Of a stretch of 64,000 nt of DNA, positions 21,558 through 32,837 are shown piece after piece. The stretch is taken from contig CM064875.1 in assembly GCA_032719365.1 (NCBI GenBank), positions 20,125,674 through 20,189,673 on the forward strand. The letters are read 5' to 3'. The notes under the pieces are model-generated. The model had not been told where the DNA came from. It was given only the letters and a program-made list of their open reading frames with translations, and did not search any database. Both the position numbers and the translations under genes were made by a program. Source of the DNA: Prinsepia uniflora. Its lineage: Eukaryota > Streptophyta > Magnoliopsida > Rosales > Rosaceae. Numbering within the stretch: position 1 is the first letter of the stretch; each line of letters begins with the position of its first letter.

Positions 21558-24500
21558 ATGCCTCCGAGACGTGAACCCCCTCCACGACCTGAAGATGAAG
21601 CGGCGAGAGGGACTGAGAGCGCTTCGATCGAGAGAGCCCAGAGGCTTGGGGCTACTACGTTCAGCGGTGGGGCTGATCCCGAGGAAGCTCACCGATGGAT
21701 CACCCGACTCGAGCGTATTTTTGGGGTGATGCACTGTCCTCCCGAGGATCGGGTATTGTTAGCCACTTTTCTGTTGGATGGAGCTGCCTACGAGTGGTGG
21801 TATACGCTGGAACTGTCCGGCTGGGATGCACATACTGTGACCTGGGAGATGTTCCGGGAGAGGTTTCTAGATCAGTACTATCCCCGTTCTTTCAGGGATG
21901 CGAAGGAAGCGGAATTCCTTCACTTGAAGCAAGGAAACTTGACAGTGGCTGAGTATGAGCAGAGGTTCCAGATGCTATCTCGTTTTGCTCCGGCATTTGT
22001 GGCGACTGAGGCGGAGAAGTGCCGCCGGTTTGAGTTGGGACTCCGGGGAGAGATCAGGGCCATAGTGACAGCCGGCTCTTTTGCTACTTTCCGAGAGTTG
22101 TCTGATGCTGCTGTCAGGGTGGAGGCCAGTTTACCTGCTCGACCACAGTATTCGGGCAGTGTTCGACGCCGAGAGCAGTCATTCCCAGGAGCATCGAGTC
22201 AGAGGCCCCCGAAACGGGGTAATTTTGGTGGATCACTATCGGCTGGTGGAGCCCGGTATGGTAGACCAGGCAGTTTCCAGGGCTCAGGATTTCGAGGAGC
22301 TAGGTCACAGCCGACTCCTCAGGCGAGTGCGACTTCAGTGGCTTCGACAGGGAGGCATACCGGTGGACCCGGTAGAGACACTTGCTTCTACTGTGGGGAG
22401 CGAGGACATTTCCGTCGGGAGTGCCCATTGTTAGCTCCGGAGGGTGGAGCAGGCAGAGGTGCAGCAGAACCCGGGCGGAGTACTGCATCAGTATCAGGGG
22501 CGGCAGGCCCTAGGGGTGGCGGTGGTGCCACGAGCAGTTCCAGAGGGCGCGGTAGGTCATCGGGACCACAGGCGCGAGTTTTTGCGATGACTCAGCAGGA
22601 GGCTAGGTCAGCACCGGGAGTGGTGACAGGTACACTCACCATACTTGGTCACACTGTTTTTGCTTTGATAGATCCCGGGGCTACCCATTCATTTGTAGCT
22701 CGGAGTTGTAGTCTGGTTAAGGAGAGGGAGGTGTCTACTTTGGATTGTGCGTTAGGAGTGAGTACACCTACTGGGGAGGTGTTGGTAGTGACTCAAGTTT
22801 TGAGAGAGTGTCCGGTACTGGTAGGCCAGGTGGAGTTACTGGCAGATTTGTTACTCTTAGATTTACGGGACTTTGATGTGATCTTGGGTATGGACTGGTT
22901 GACGAGACATCATGCTTCTATCGAATGTTTCGATAGGAGAGTGACTTTTCGGAGTCCCGGATTACCAGAGACTACATTTCAGGGGGATCAGCGTGCACTT
23001 CCTACGGGAGTTATTTCGGCACTCGAGGCTAGTAAACTGTTACGGAAAGGGTGCCAGGGTTACTTAGCTCATGTAGTGGATACGCGTGCTACGCCAGAGA
23101 GGGCGGAGGATATACCAGTGGTACGGGAGTTTCCCGATGTTTTTCCCGAGGAGTTGCCAGGACTACCCCCACACCGAGATCTTGAGTTTACGATTGAGCT
23201 TCTACCAGGTACACAGCCTATTTCTCAGACTCCTTACCGTATGGCACCTGCCGAATTGAGGGAACTTAAGGCCCAGTTGCAAGAGTTGGTCGATATAGGA
23301 TTTATTCGACCGAGTACGTCGCCTTGGGGAGCACCTGTTTTGTTTGTCAAGAAAAAGGACGGAGGATTGAGGTTGTGTGTGGATTACAGGCAACTGAATA
23401 AGGTAACTATTTGGAATAAGTACCCCCCTACCCCGGATTGATGATATTTTGGTGTATTCGAAGAGTGCGAAGGCGCATGAGAAACATCTGAGGATTGTGC
23501 TTAAAACGTTGAGGGAGCATCAGTTGTATGCGAAGCTCAGTAAGTGTCAGTTCTGGTTGACCAGTGTTGGATTTCTTGGCCATGTGATTTCGGCCGAGGG
23601 CATTCGTGTGGATCCTCAGAAAGTTGAGGCGGTAGCCAATTGGGAACAGCCTAAGACGGTGACGGAAATTCGGAGTTTTCTGGGTTTGGCAGGGTATTAC
23701 CGGCGTTTTATTGAGGGTTTTTCTATTCTTGCAGCACCGTTGACGAGGTTGACACGGAAGGGAGTTCGGTTTGAGTGGGATGAGAACTGTGAACAGAGTT
23801 TCCAGGAGCTTAAAAGGCGGTTGACATCTGCTCCTGTGTTAGCCCTTCCAGACGATAGTGGGGAGTTCGAGGTGTACAGTGACGCTTCTTTACAAGGTTT
23901 GGGTTGTGTCTTGATGCAGCACGGGAAAGTGATTGCTTATGCTTCCCGGCAATTGAAACCCCATGAGGTGAACTACCCTACACATGACTTGGAATTGGCT
24001 GCGGTGGTTCATGCATTGAAGATTTGGCGACATTACTTGTACGGTGAGAAGTGCAGGATCTTTACGGACCACAAGAGTTTGAAGTATTTGTTCACCCAAA
24101 AGGAATTGAACCTCAGACAGCGCCGTTGGTTGGAGTTACTAAAGGACTACGACTGTACTATTGAGTATCATCCAGGGAAGGCTAATGTGGTAGCCGATGC
24201 TCTGAGCAGAAAGTCAGCTGGTTCTTTGTCGCATTTGAGGACAGTACGGTTACCTTTGTTGGTTGAGCTCCGTAAGTTGGGAGTAAAGCTGACTGTGGTT
24301 GATCAGGGAGCACTCCTAGCGAGTTTCCATGTGCGACCCGTTTTGATTGATCAGGTGATTGATGCTCAGTTTGAGGACCCTATTCTGGGCATCATTCGGA
24401 TTGAGGTCGAGGCTGGAGAAAGACAGGATTTTGAGATCCGTGAGGATGGAGCTTTGGTTAAGAATGGACGGTTGTGTGTTCCTGAGGATGAAGTCTTGAA

Positions 24501-25770
24501 GAAGGTGATACTGGATGAGGCTCACTGTTCAGCTTATGCGATGCATCCCGGTGGGACCAAGATGTATCGTACACTTCGAGAGCATTACTGGTGGTCAGGG
24601 ATGAAACGTGAAATTGCAGAGTATGTCAGTAGATGTTTGATTTGTCAACAGGTAAAAGCCGAGCGGCAGAGACCTTATGGAGCGATGCAACCTTTGCCGA
24701 TTCCCGAGTGGAAATGGGATCACTTGACTATGGATTTTGTGTTCAAGCTTCCGAGAACACCGAAGGGACACGATGGTGTATGGGTTGTTGTGGATCGACT
24801 TACAAAGTCTGCTCATTTCTTACCAGTACGGGAGAACTTCAGGTTGGAACAGTTTGCACAGTTGTTTATTAATGAGATTATTCGATTACATGGGACTCCG
24901 GAGTCGATAGTATCTGATAGAGATCCGAGATTCACTTCTCGATTTTGGCAGAGCTTACAGGAAGCTTTTGGGACTAAATTACACTTCAGTACTGCTTTTC
25001 ATCCTCAGACTGATGGGCAGTCTGAGCGGACTATTCAGATTCTCGAGGATATGATGCGAGCTTGTGTGCTTCAGTTTCAGGGTACTTGGGAGTCACACCT
25101 GCCTTTGATGGAGTTCGCCTACAATAATAGTTTTCAGGAAAGCATTGGGATGGCTCCTTACGAGGCTTTGTATGGGCGGCAGTGTCGGACTCCATTGTGT
25201 TGGACTGAGGTTGGAGAGAGGAGGTTGACTACTTCTGAGCTGGTGGAGCTTACTCAGGAAAAAGTGGTACTGATTAAGGATCGATTGAAGGCAGCGCAGG
25301 ACCGCCAAAAGAGCTACGCTGACCGTAGGATCAGGGATTTGGAGTTTGCTGTTGGAGACTGGGTTTTCCTGAAGCTATCTCCTTGGAAAGGAATTGTACG
25401 ATTTGGTAGACGAGGGAAGTTGAGTCCTCGTTACATTGGACCGTATGAGATTTTGGAGCGGATTGGTCCTGTAGCTTATCGGTTGGCCTTACCCTCAGAT
25501 TTGGAAAAGGTACATAATGTCTTTCATGTTTCTATGCTTCGGAAATATATTCGAGATGATTCGCATGTTTTAGAAACACAACCAGTGGAACTGAGGGAAG
25601 ACTTGAGTTTTGAAGAGCAACCTGTTGCAATCTTGGATCGGAAGGATAAAGTGTTGCGAAGGAAGACGGTTCCCTTAGTGAAGGTATTGTGGCGAAATCA
25701 TCAGGTTGAAGAAGCTACTTGGGAACCCGAGGCCTTGATGCGAGAACAGTACCCTTATTTATTTCACTGA
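21558..25770 (+). pseudogene. Chromoviral gag-pol, copy 3 (RT deletion plus +1 frameshift)
   Basis: It is the same polyprotein as copies 1 and 2, but a run of five C has become six (23423-23428). This shifts the frame inside the RT remnant and ends the upstream product at 23441, after gag, protease and the RT start. RNase H, integrase and chromodomain remain open in the next frame to 25770, but have no obvious start. The private substitution FRDAKEAE lies in gag. The RT core deletion is identical to the other copies. The extra C makes the copy-to-copy spacing 7237 instead of 7236 bp. It could be a real mutation or a homopolymer sequencing error. Confidence 0.9.
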
Positions 25771-25805
25771 ATTTCGGGGACGAAATTCTTTTTAGGGGGG
25801 TAGAT

Positions 25806-28707
25806 TGTAACAACCCGTACCTACGGGAAGGGTAAAAATGTAATTTCTGTGAAGTTTTGTAAAAAAGGACGATTTTGCCCTTGTGAATAGTAAACGAAAA
25901 GTTGACTTTTTGTAATATTGATTGGATGAGTGTTAGCCCTTGACCGTGACGTAGGTTAGGATGTCACGAGTCCGTAGACAGGCGGTAGGTTCGATTCGGA
26001 CAACCGGAGGAAAAGTTATGATGTACGGAAGGTTGGGGACGTTACCGTAATTTTGAGTGAAAAGGGAAAATGTTGACTTTTTGGAGGATGTGTGATTTTC
26101 ACGTAGACCGAGGACCGTTGGATAGGTCTCGACGTCCTGAGTTCAACGACAGGCGGCACGCTGTCATCGGACGTCGGACGGAAAAGATACGGGTCTGGAA
26201 AGTCTGAGGGCAAAATGGTAATTTTGTGTAGGAGGGGCATTTTGGTCATTTCTCCTCAGCCCAATCAGATAAGGGCAAGTGGCAGATATTTTGGGATGGC
26301 CAATGGTTGATGGACACGTGGGGGACCCTAGATGGTTCCAGGAGGAACTTAAGTGTGCACGGCCACACTTAGACATTTTTGAACCGTGCACCAATTCGAA
26401 GGCAACTGAAAACAGAGAGAAGGTTGAGTGAGGCGGTGATCGATCTGGAGGTCAGGGAGAGTGAGGAGTGACTGGTGAGAGTGACAGAGAGACGTGGGTG
26501 AGGTGCTGATCGTGTTTTGGGATTGGCATCGTGCACGGCGGCACGGTGGTGGTGCGGCGAACGTTTGAGGAAAACAGAGGAGATCGTGGACGGTGGAGGC
26601 TGTTGTGCCGTGTGGTGAGGCAAACCGAGGCGGTAGGAGACTCAGGAGGTTGAGGGGAGTCCCACGAGAACGGTGGTGGGTGACGGTTTTCACGGCGGCG
26701 CCGGAATCGAAAGGTAAGCCCGTTTACTCTGTTTTTCGTGGCTTTTTCAATTTCAAAGTCGTGATGATGGGCTTAGAGTCGAGGGATTAGGAGGTCAGGG
26801 TGTTGTTCAGGGAGGTCTTAGGCGTCGTCTGTGGTGGTTGCCGTGACGGGAGGTTCACGGTGGCTGGTGGTTCGACGGTGAGTATCCAATACTCTGTTTT
26901 GGCCGTGATTTCAAACTTGAAGTCGTGGACTTCGGGGATGAATCGACGGATTCTGTGAGTTGGGTAGGACTCAGTAAGGTCCTAGGGTGGTGCTGGTATC
27001 ACCACCGTGAAGGGGGAAGCTGTGGACGGCCGGGAAGGAAAACAGAGCACACGGCAAGGTTTTTCGAGGTTGAAGACGAAGGGTTCTAGGCCGTGATTGC
27101 TGGATTTTAGGATTGGGTTTGATTGCAGGGAACTGGACGAAGCTAGTGGGATTGAAATGGAGAAGAACAGTGGGTGAACGGCGGAGAACCGGTCACGCCG
27201 GTTCAACTGTGTTGAACCGGGTGACTCGAGGTTGAAGGTGACTGTAGCAGGCGCGTGAGGCCCACGCGCAGCCACTTTGGGCGGCGCGTGGGGGCGCGTG
27301 GGAAGGAATCCGGTTAAACGTCCAACATGAGTTTAGTCCTAAATGTCCTAAGGAGTCCAATGGTATAGTTTTCGGGTTAATCGGACGGTGTTACGGAATG
27401 GTTCGGGAATCCGTACGGTTTAGGGTTTATGATTAAAATATTATTAAATTCCCGAAAAATTGGGGAAAATAGGGAAGGTATCCTTGATGTTATTGTGACC
27501 CTATTTGGTATCTATTGACAGGACGGGAGACACCGGAGACGGTTGAGGAGCGCACGCAGCGCGAGTGACGTGTCGTAAACTGTGAGTGGACTTTTTCTTA
27601 TTTCCGAGCATGCCAACTGTTTTAATTACTGTTTTATGATTCTATGTGTGTTTTTATGTTTTAAATGATGGTTATACGTGATTGAGATGTTTGCACGTTT
27701 TTCGAGATATTTTCGGGGTTTTACACGTTTTTCGAGAAAAGGCCGATTTTCAGATTTTGATGCCATATTTGAGAAATTCACCCTATAACTGTTTTCTGAT
27801 GATGGTAAATGGGTTACGAAACATGGTTAGGGATTTCCTATGGTTTTTAGTGTGGAAATGGATTTTCCGGATTTGGGTTCGGAATGTCGGTTCTGAACGC
27901 CGGAAGGGCTTCAAACCGGGGATTTCGAATTCGGATTTGGTGATGGATTTGGAACTGGTTTTACACTGGATATGGATTGGATTTGCTGGATCTGGATATG
28001 GGTTTAAAGACCCGGATTGATATTAATGGGGGACGGGCCCGGATTGAGTTTAAAGACTCGGGAGTTTAAAGACTCGGATATTATGATATTACCCCCATAG
28101 GCCTATTGGGTTTAAAGACTCGGGAGTTTAAAGACTCGGATTGATATGTGAGGCCTGGTTGAGTTTAAAGACTCGGATAGGTCCAGCAGGTTTGATCGGG
28201 TTATACCCTGGTTTCTTATGATGTTTTATAGTGTATCTGTTTCTTATGGTATTTATAGTGTCTCTGTTTCTTATGATGTTTTTCATACTATGATTTTTCT
28301 ATTACTCCATTGGCATGCCTGGTTTTAAACCGGAGGGAACAAATGATTTATTTTCCTTACGTTGAATTGCTGGTAAACGGTTTTAAAACTTTTATTCTTT
28401 TTGGTCCACTCACACCTTTGGTTTTAATTTCCCTCCAGGTCGTGGTGATAGCGCCGGGGTGAACGTTGAGGCAGAGATCGAGGCATAGGGCTTCCGACGT
28501 TCTTCCGTTGCGGACTTAGACTTGTAGGACTTTTAGTGCCCATTTTGTAGAACTATGCTCTGACTTACTGTTGTATATATTTACTCCTTCGTCTGATGGT
28601 TATGCTTATAGTTGTATTAAGTTTCTTTTGGTATTGTAAGTATGATTGTCAGACGGGAGCAGGGTTCATCCCGAGTATCGAGGTGATATTTGGGACGGGT
28701 CCTGACA
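25806..28707 (+). repeat. Array LTR 4 (distal end of the array)
   Basis: 2902 bp, ending directly at TSD copy atgca (28708-28712), after which L3 resumes. It shares three diagnostic states with LTR 3. The private change gcgcacgcagcg is near 27553. Confidence 0.95.
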
Positions 28708-28813
28708 ATGCATTTGATTGTTTGAGGTTAAAATTGGTATGTATTTCGGGTGTCAGACGGGAGCAGGGCACGTCCCCATGTGGTCCCAGAGAGGATCGGG
28801 GCGGGTCCTGTCA

Positions 28814-29220
28814 CCACGTCATCCTTGTCAGGCCACGTGGCCAACTAGAGGATGACACGTGGCTAGGTATTAGTCTAGTCAGCAGCTAACGTGGTAGGGC
28901 CACGTCAAACTTATCAGAACACATGGACTAGTGAGATGGTGCCACATGGCAGTGTGTTAGGACTTGTCAGGTAATGTGGTAGCTAACGTGGGATGTCAGA
29001 CCACATGGACTATTGGGGGTGGTGCCATGTAGTAGTGTGTTAGAGAGGTGTCAGACTTGTCAGTGAGACGTGACAGTGATGATGTCAGTAGGTGACATCA
29101 TCATGTGACATGGTAGTGTCAGAGGACGACACGTTGCACCAGTCAGGCTACAACACGTGGCAGGATGTCAGAGTTGTCAGGTTGATGCCAGAAAGTGACG
29201 TCAACATTGACCGTCGTTGA
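28814..29220 (+). repeat. Dense ACGT-core (G-box-like) motif cluster in L2
   Basis: Variants of ccacgtgg, acacgtgg, ccacgtca, aacgtgg and ccacatgg recur every few tens of bases, mixed with gtgacatcat and tgtcagg phrases. A shorter homologous cluster lies at about 39365-39505 in the related LTR. Such ACGT cores are known bZIP/bHLH binding sites in plants; a function here is inference. Confidence 0.55.
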
Positions 29221-30299
29221 CAGGACTCTGACCAATGCATGAGGGTGCATGGGTACCAATTTTGAGGCCAAACTGGTCTTATATGAAAGGTTTCGACGAT
29301 CTAAATCCAATGGTGGTGGTTTTAGGTCGATCAGAGATCGTTTGATAGGTCATTTGGAGGTGTTTAGCCTCATGAAGCATATTTGGGACATGTTTATTAT
29401 TTCGGGTGTTTTTAGGGGTTATGGTTTGGACTTGTATAGGTTGATAATGACCTTTGGGTATGATTTGGACTTGTCTGGATGTTACAGAGACGTTGGATTA
29501 GCCTCGGAGTGGCTTACAGTGCGGATTGTGAGCACGCAACATGGACGGTCTGTGAGTGGACTTTTTCTTTCTAAAATGATGCATGTATAAATGTTGAATA
29601 TGTTTTATGAACATGGTTTGGGATGCACTGATTGCATATGATTTAACTATGATTTGTGTAGATGATTTGGCATTTTCGTGGAAAATGTTATATTGCACGT
29701 ATTTCGATATTTATGTTTTATATGATACTTCAGGCTTAGGCCGAGTCTTCTTCGTGCATGTGATTTATATGATTTGAATGAGGATTTGATTATCAGTTTT
29801 GAATGATTTCACGGAGATGCATGAAATTAACATTTTGGGCTTAAGGCCTAGTGGGTTATTAACTTTGACTGGGATTAGAGTCAAGTATGTTTTAGAACAG
29901 TGGTTTGAATAATGTCATGGTTTTCGGATTTATGAAAGATATTTCGGGTTGTGTGCAGTTGGTTTATGGTTTAACTTGGAGTATAGTCAAACGCGAAACT
30001 GAACAATGTTTTGATTTGGAAATGATATATTAGGCTTCTGACACAATTCTGATTTAAGATATGAGATTTCGGGCTTATGACCCTGTTGTGGATTTACGAT
30101 ATTTGATTTGACTGGATTCGATGAATCCTGGATTTGTGAAATGTTTCTGAACACTGTTTTTATGATGGTTTTGTGGAAAGTGATTCGATGAAACTATATT
30201 TCGGGCGTAGGCCCTATTGAGATATTTTCAGATGATTTGAGATACAAATGTTTGTGAACTGTTTTCCACACTACTATCTTCAATGATGTGATTGTTCCC

Positions 30300-30535
30300 G
30301 TTAGACGTCGTAGATCCCAGCGCGGTAGCCTCCAGACGTTGTAGATCCTAGAAAGGTCATGATTACATTGCTTAGAGTTGAGTAGCTTCGAGGGGAGGCT
30401 CAAGCTCAGGAGTGTCAGAGATGGGCATTACTCAGACGTCGAGCTAAGGGCTCCGAGTCTGGGAATGCCATCGCTCAGACGTCGAGCTAGAGGCTCCGAT
30501 CCTAAGTTGGATATCACTCAGGCGTCGTAGATCCT
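30300..30535 (+). repeat. ACGTCG repeat cassette in L2
   Basis: Variants of cagacgtcgtagatcc and cagacgtcgagctaagggctccga occur about six times. They sit between the arms of putative intron 2, like the cassettes of the other LTRs. Confidence 0.65.
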
Positions 30536-30652
30536 GGGTATATATACGGACGTGTAATCCCGAGTCGCACACGTTGCGTTGATATCGTGAATATTGAGAT
30601 GATATAATGGATATTGGATAATGAGGATTGGTTGATCATGTTTTCATACGAC

Positions 30653-31962
30653 CATGGATGGGGGGGGGGAAGAAATTGAGCGAAATTTCGACATTTTGTC
30701 TTGTTTTAAGTCCATAGATCTCATTATTTCATTAAAACAATCGAGATAGAGCCAAATTGCACAAAAATTGGACGTAAAACCATTGATTTCCAATCGGGTC
30801 ATGCCGCCGGGTCCGAAACCCTATTCGCAGACCTGGCTTGAGGTAGGGGACGACCACTGTGCATGTGCATGGCCCCCACGCGCAGAGGCCCACCGGCGCG
30901 TGGCGGTGCGTGCAGCATCTATTGGCCTTCCGTCCAACATGTTTTTTTTTTTAGTTTAATGGTACAACTTTGAAGTTAATTGGATACCATATGGGTACAT
31001 TTATGAAAATCTAATATAATATGTTTTATATTTAAATTAGTATTTGATATAAAAAAAATTTGGAATACAAATATAAGGTTAATTTGAATATTAATGAATT
31101 TTTGAAGCAAATTATATTGAATGGAATGATTCGTAGAGTAGAGATGGTTAATTTGAAACAAATTATGTTGAATTGAAACATATTATGTTGAATTCAATTC
31201 AAGTAAATTATGTTGAATTGAAGAAACTTATTTGAATGGTTAATTTGAATATTAATGGATTTTAGAAAAATATGAGATGAGCATATGATTAATAAGAATT
31301 TGTTTTACGTCCAATTTTCACTAATTAATGTCCAATTTTCTAAATTATTATGCAAATACAAATTCCCCGATTTTCTATATTAGTATGTAAATGTAAACTC
31401 CATTATTATGCTTATTTTTACGTTTTAACTATTTGAATGGTTAATTTGAATATTAATGGATTTTAGAAAAATATGAGATGAGCATATGATTAATAAGAAT
31501 TTGTTTTACGTCCAATTTTCACTAATTAATGTCTAATTTTCTAAATTATTATGTAAATAAAAATTCCCCGATTTTCTAAATTAGTATGTAAATGTAAACT
31601 CCATTATTATGCTTATTTTTATGTTTTAATTATATTAACATTCAATTATAATATTTCACTTCAATTTATGTTTATGTTTAAAATTTTATATTATTAGTTA
31701 TCGGCAGAATCCTATTGTATCATATTATTCATCATATATTTATTATATCAAAGTCATTTTATACTTTTTATTAGTCCTATATAACCATTATTGGATACTT
31801 AAGTTTTTCTCAAAGTTTCATTCCAAATTTCAAACTTTTATACTGAATTTCCATCATTTTTATTGACCTTAAACGATATGGATATGGATATCGATATTTG
31901 GGGTGAGATATCCGTAAATTTGACTAACGATATATTAGTCGATATCGATATTTCAATCCTTG
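30653..31962. mobile_element. Non-autonomous hAT-like element carrying an LTR fragment
   Basis: A 1310-bp insertion in L2 is flanked by perfect 8-bp duplications catacgac (30645-30652 and 31963-31970), the hAT target-site size. Its ends (catggatg and the reverse complement caaggatt) match at six of eight bases. The left third (about 30760-30990) resembles an LTR middle segment with the GC-rich cluster, and the right part is very AT-rich. No transposase ORF is seen. The superfamily rests on TSD length and weak termini. Confidence 0.5.
31231..31632 (+). repeat. Two-copy 201-bp direct tandem duplication
   Basis: The stretch starting tttgaatggttaatttgaat at 31231 repeats at 31432 with only a few differences through cttatttttatgttttaa. 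It lies inside the hAT-like element. Confidence 0.9.
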
Positions 31963-32837
31963 CATACGACTCTGGATGTGAGTCTATGTTTCGATCAGAT
32001 ACCCCACTGAGATGATTTATGAGATTTGATTTGGGCTGAGACCGTACGTGATTTATTTTTGAGTTGAGAGCCTATTGAGATATTATTTGTTTTCATAAAT
32101 GTTTCATCGTTTAGTGATTTGAAAATCAATGTGTTTTTTTTTTAAAGAAAGTATTCGTGATACTTGTTTTCTGATGCATGCATATTTTTTTAGTGAATGG
32201 TATAAATGTTTATTTCGTAAATTATTTTTAAATTGTTTATTTTTTCCACTCACATTTTAATGTTTTTGATACCCTTTAGGTTAATAGCGGATACGAGCTG
32301 TAGCAGAGACCGTGATATCACATGTCACTGCGTACTCTTGAAACCTCGAGTGGGTTACGGTTTATCTCTGGTTTGACACGTGGTGTCAGACGGGAGCAGA
32401 GCACATCCCACTATAATTCAGGGGAATTGGGATGGTTTCTGTCGAGTTTGGGTAGCCGGCTAGGGAAACCTGCGAACCAGAAAACCTGGTCTGGAAGCAT
32501 GGAGAAGAAAGTGAGTAGAAACCACGCGTAGAGAAGAGTGGCGGTGCGCGCCACCGTGTTTCGATTTGTGGTCAGCATACTTCTTCATGTTTTTTATGTT
32601 ACGAATCCAACGGTACAATTTTTAGACGAACGAATATCATCTCGGGGTAGTTTTGATTGTCCGAAGATTTATGTGTTATTGTAAATTCGTTTAAAATCGC
32701 AAAAAAAAAATGATGGATAAAAATATGAAGGTATTTGGGGTGGTTAGTAACCATTAGAAGTGATTTATGACAGACAATAGAGGTTTCAAAAATTACGAAG
32801 AAGCGTGTAAGTCGGGTCTCGACTGCATGAATGGTGT

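Larger units (their letters stand above)
4098..28707 (+). mobile_element. Tandem array of a chromoviral Ty3-gypsy element (4 LTRs, 3 internal regions)
   Basis: Four near-identical LTRs alternate with three near-identical internal regions, with a period of 7236 bp. Each junction is a normal LTR/PBS or polypurine-tract/LTR boundary. One 5-bp TSD (atgca, 4093-4097 and 28708-28712) flanks the whole block and none is found at internal LTRs. This shows one insertion followed by expansion, most simply by unequal recombination between LTRs. The element is of the Tekay/Del chromovirus type: long LTR, tRNA-iMet PBS, single gag-pol ORF and C-terminal chromodomain. It is inserted in solo LTR L3. Confidence 0.95.
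1624..28813 (+). mobile_element. L3: solo LTR split by the tandem array
   Basis: The LTR begins tgtaacacccccgg at 1624 and runs to 4097. It resumes at 28713 and ends ggtcctgtca at 28813. The TSD ccacg is perfect (1619-1623 and 28814-28818). Without the array it is about 2.57 kb. It shares with the array LTRs the TGTAAC start, several gttgactttt blocks, the gacaggcggcacg block and the terminal gtcagacgggagcag block, but is clearly diverged from them. No PBS or coding region follows it, so it is a solo LTR produced by LTR-LTR recombination. Confidence 0.85.
29552..32279 (+). other. Putative leader intron 2 of L2 (contains a hAT-like insertion)
   Basis: A 64-nt putative exon (29488-29551, after gttacag) precedes GTGAGTGGAC. 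The matching ttccactcac is near 32254-32263 (nine of ten paired), followed by acccttta|g (32279). The interior holds ACGTC repeats and the insertion 30653-31962. Confidence 0.4.
640..32442 (+). mobile_element. L2: LTR split by L3, the array and a hAT-like element
   Basis: The LTR starts tgtataacgacccg at 640, resumes at 28819 after the L3 insertion and ends at 32442. The 5-bp TSD cgagt is perfect (635-639 and 32443-32447). Its last bases read ...ctgt, so the canonical terminal CA is missing. It is clearly related to the LTR at 38439-40656: same tataacgacccg start, gatgacgtg and ccacgtgg segments, and a gatacgagctgtag block near the end. No internal retroelement DNA of this family is visible, so it is probably a solo LTR. 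It is inserted in L1. Confidence 0.75.

Noticed and set aside
21558..25770. Programmed frameshifting in copy 3 pol
   Set aside because: The shift is a homopolymer change absent from copies 1 and 2 and lies in a damaged RT, so it is a mutation or sequencing error.
4098..28707. Array as pure assembly duplication
   Set aside because: The LTRs and internal regions carry distinct private variants and paired LTR states, which a simple duplicated contig would not show. Long reads should still confirm it.
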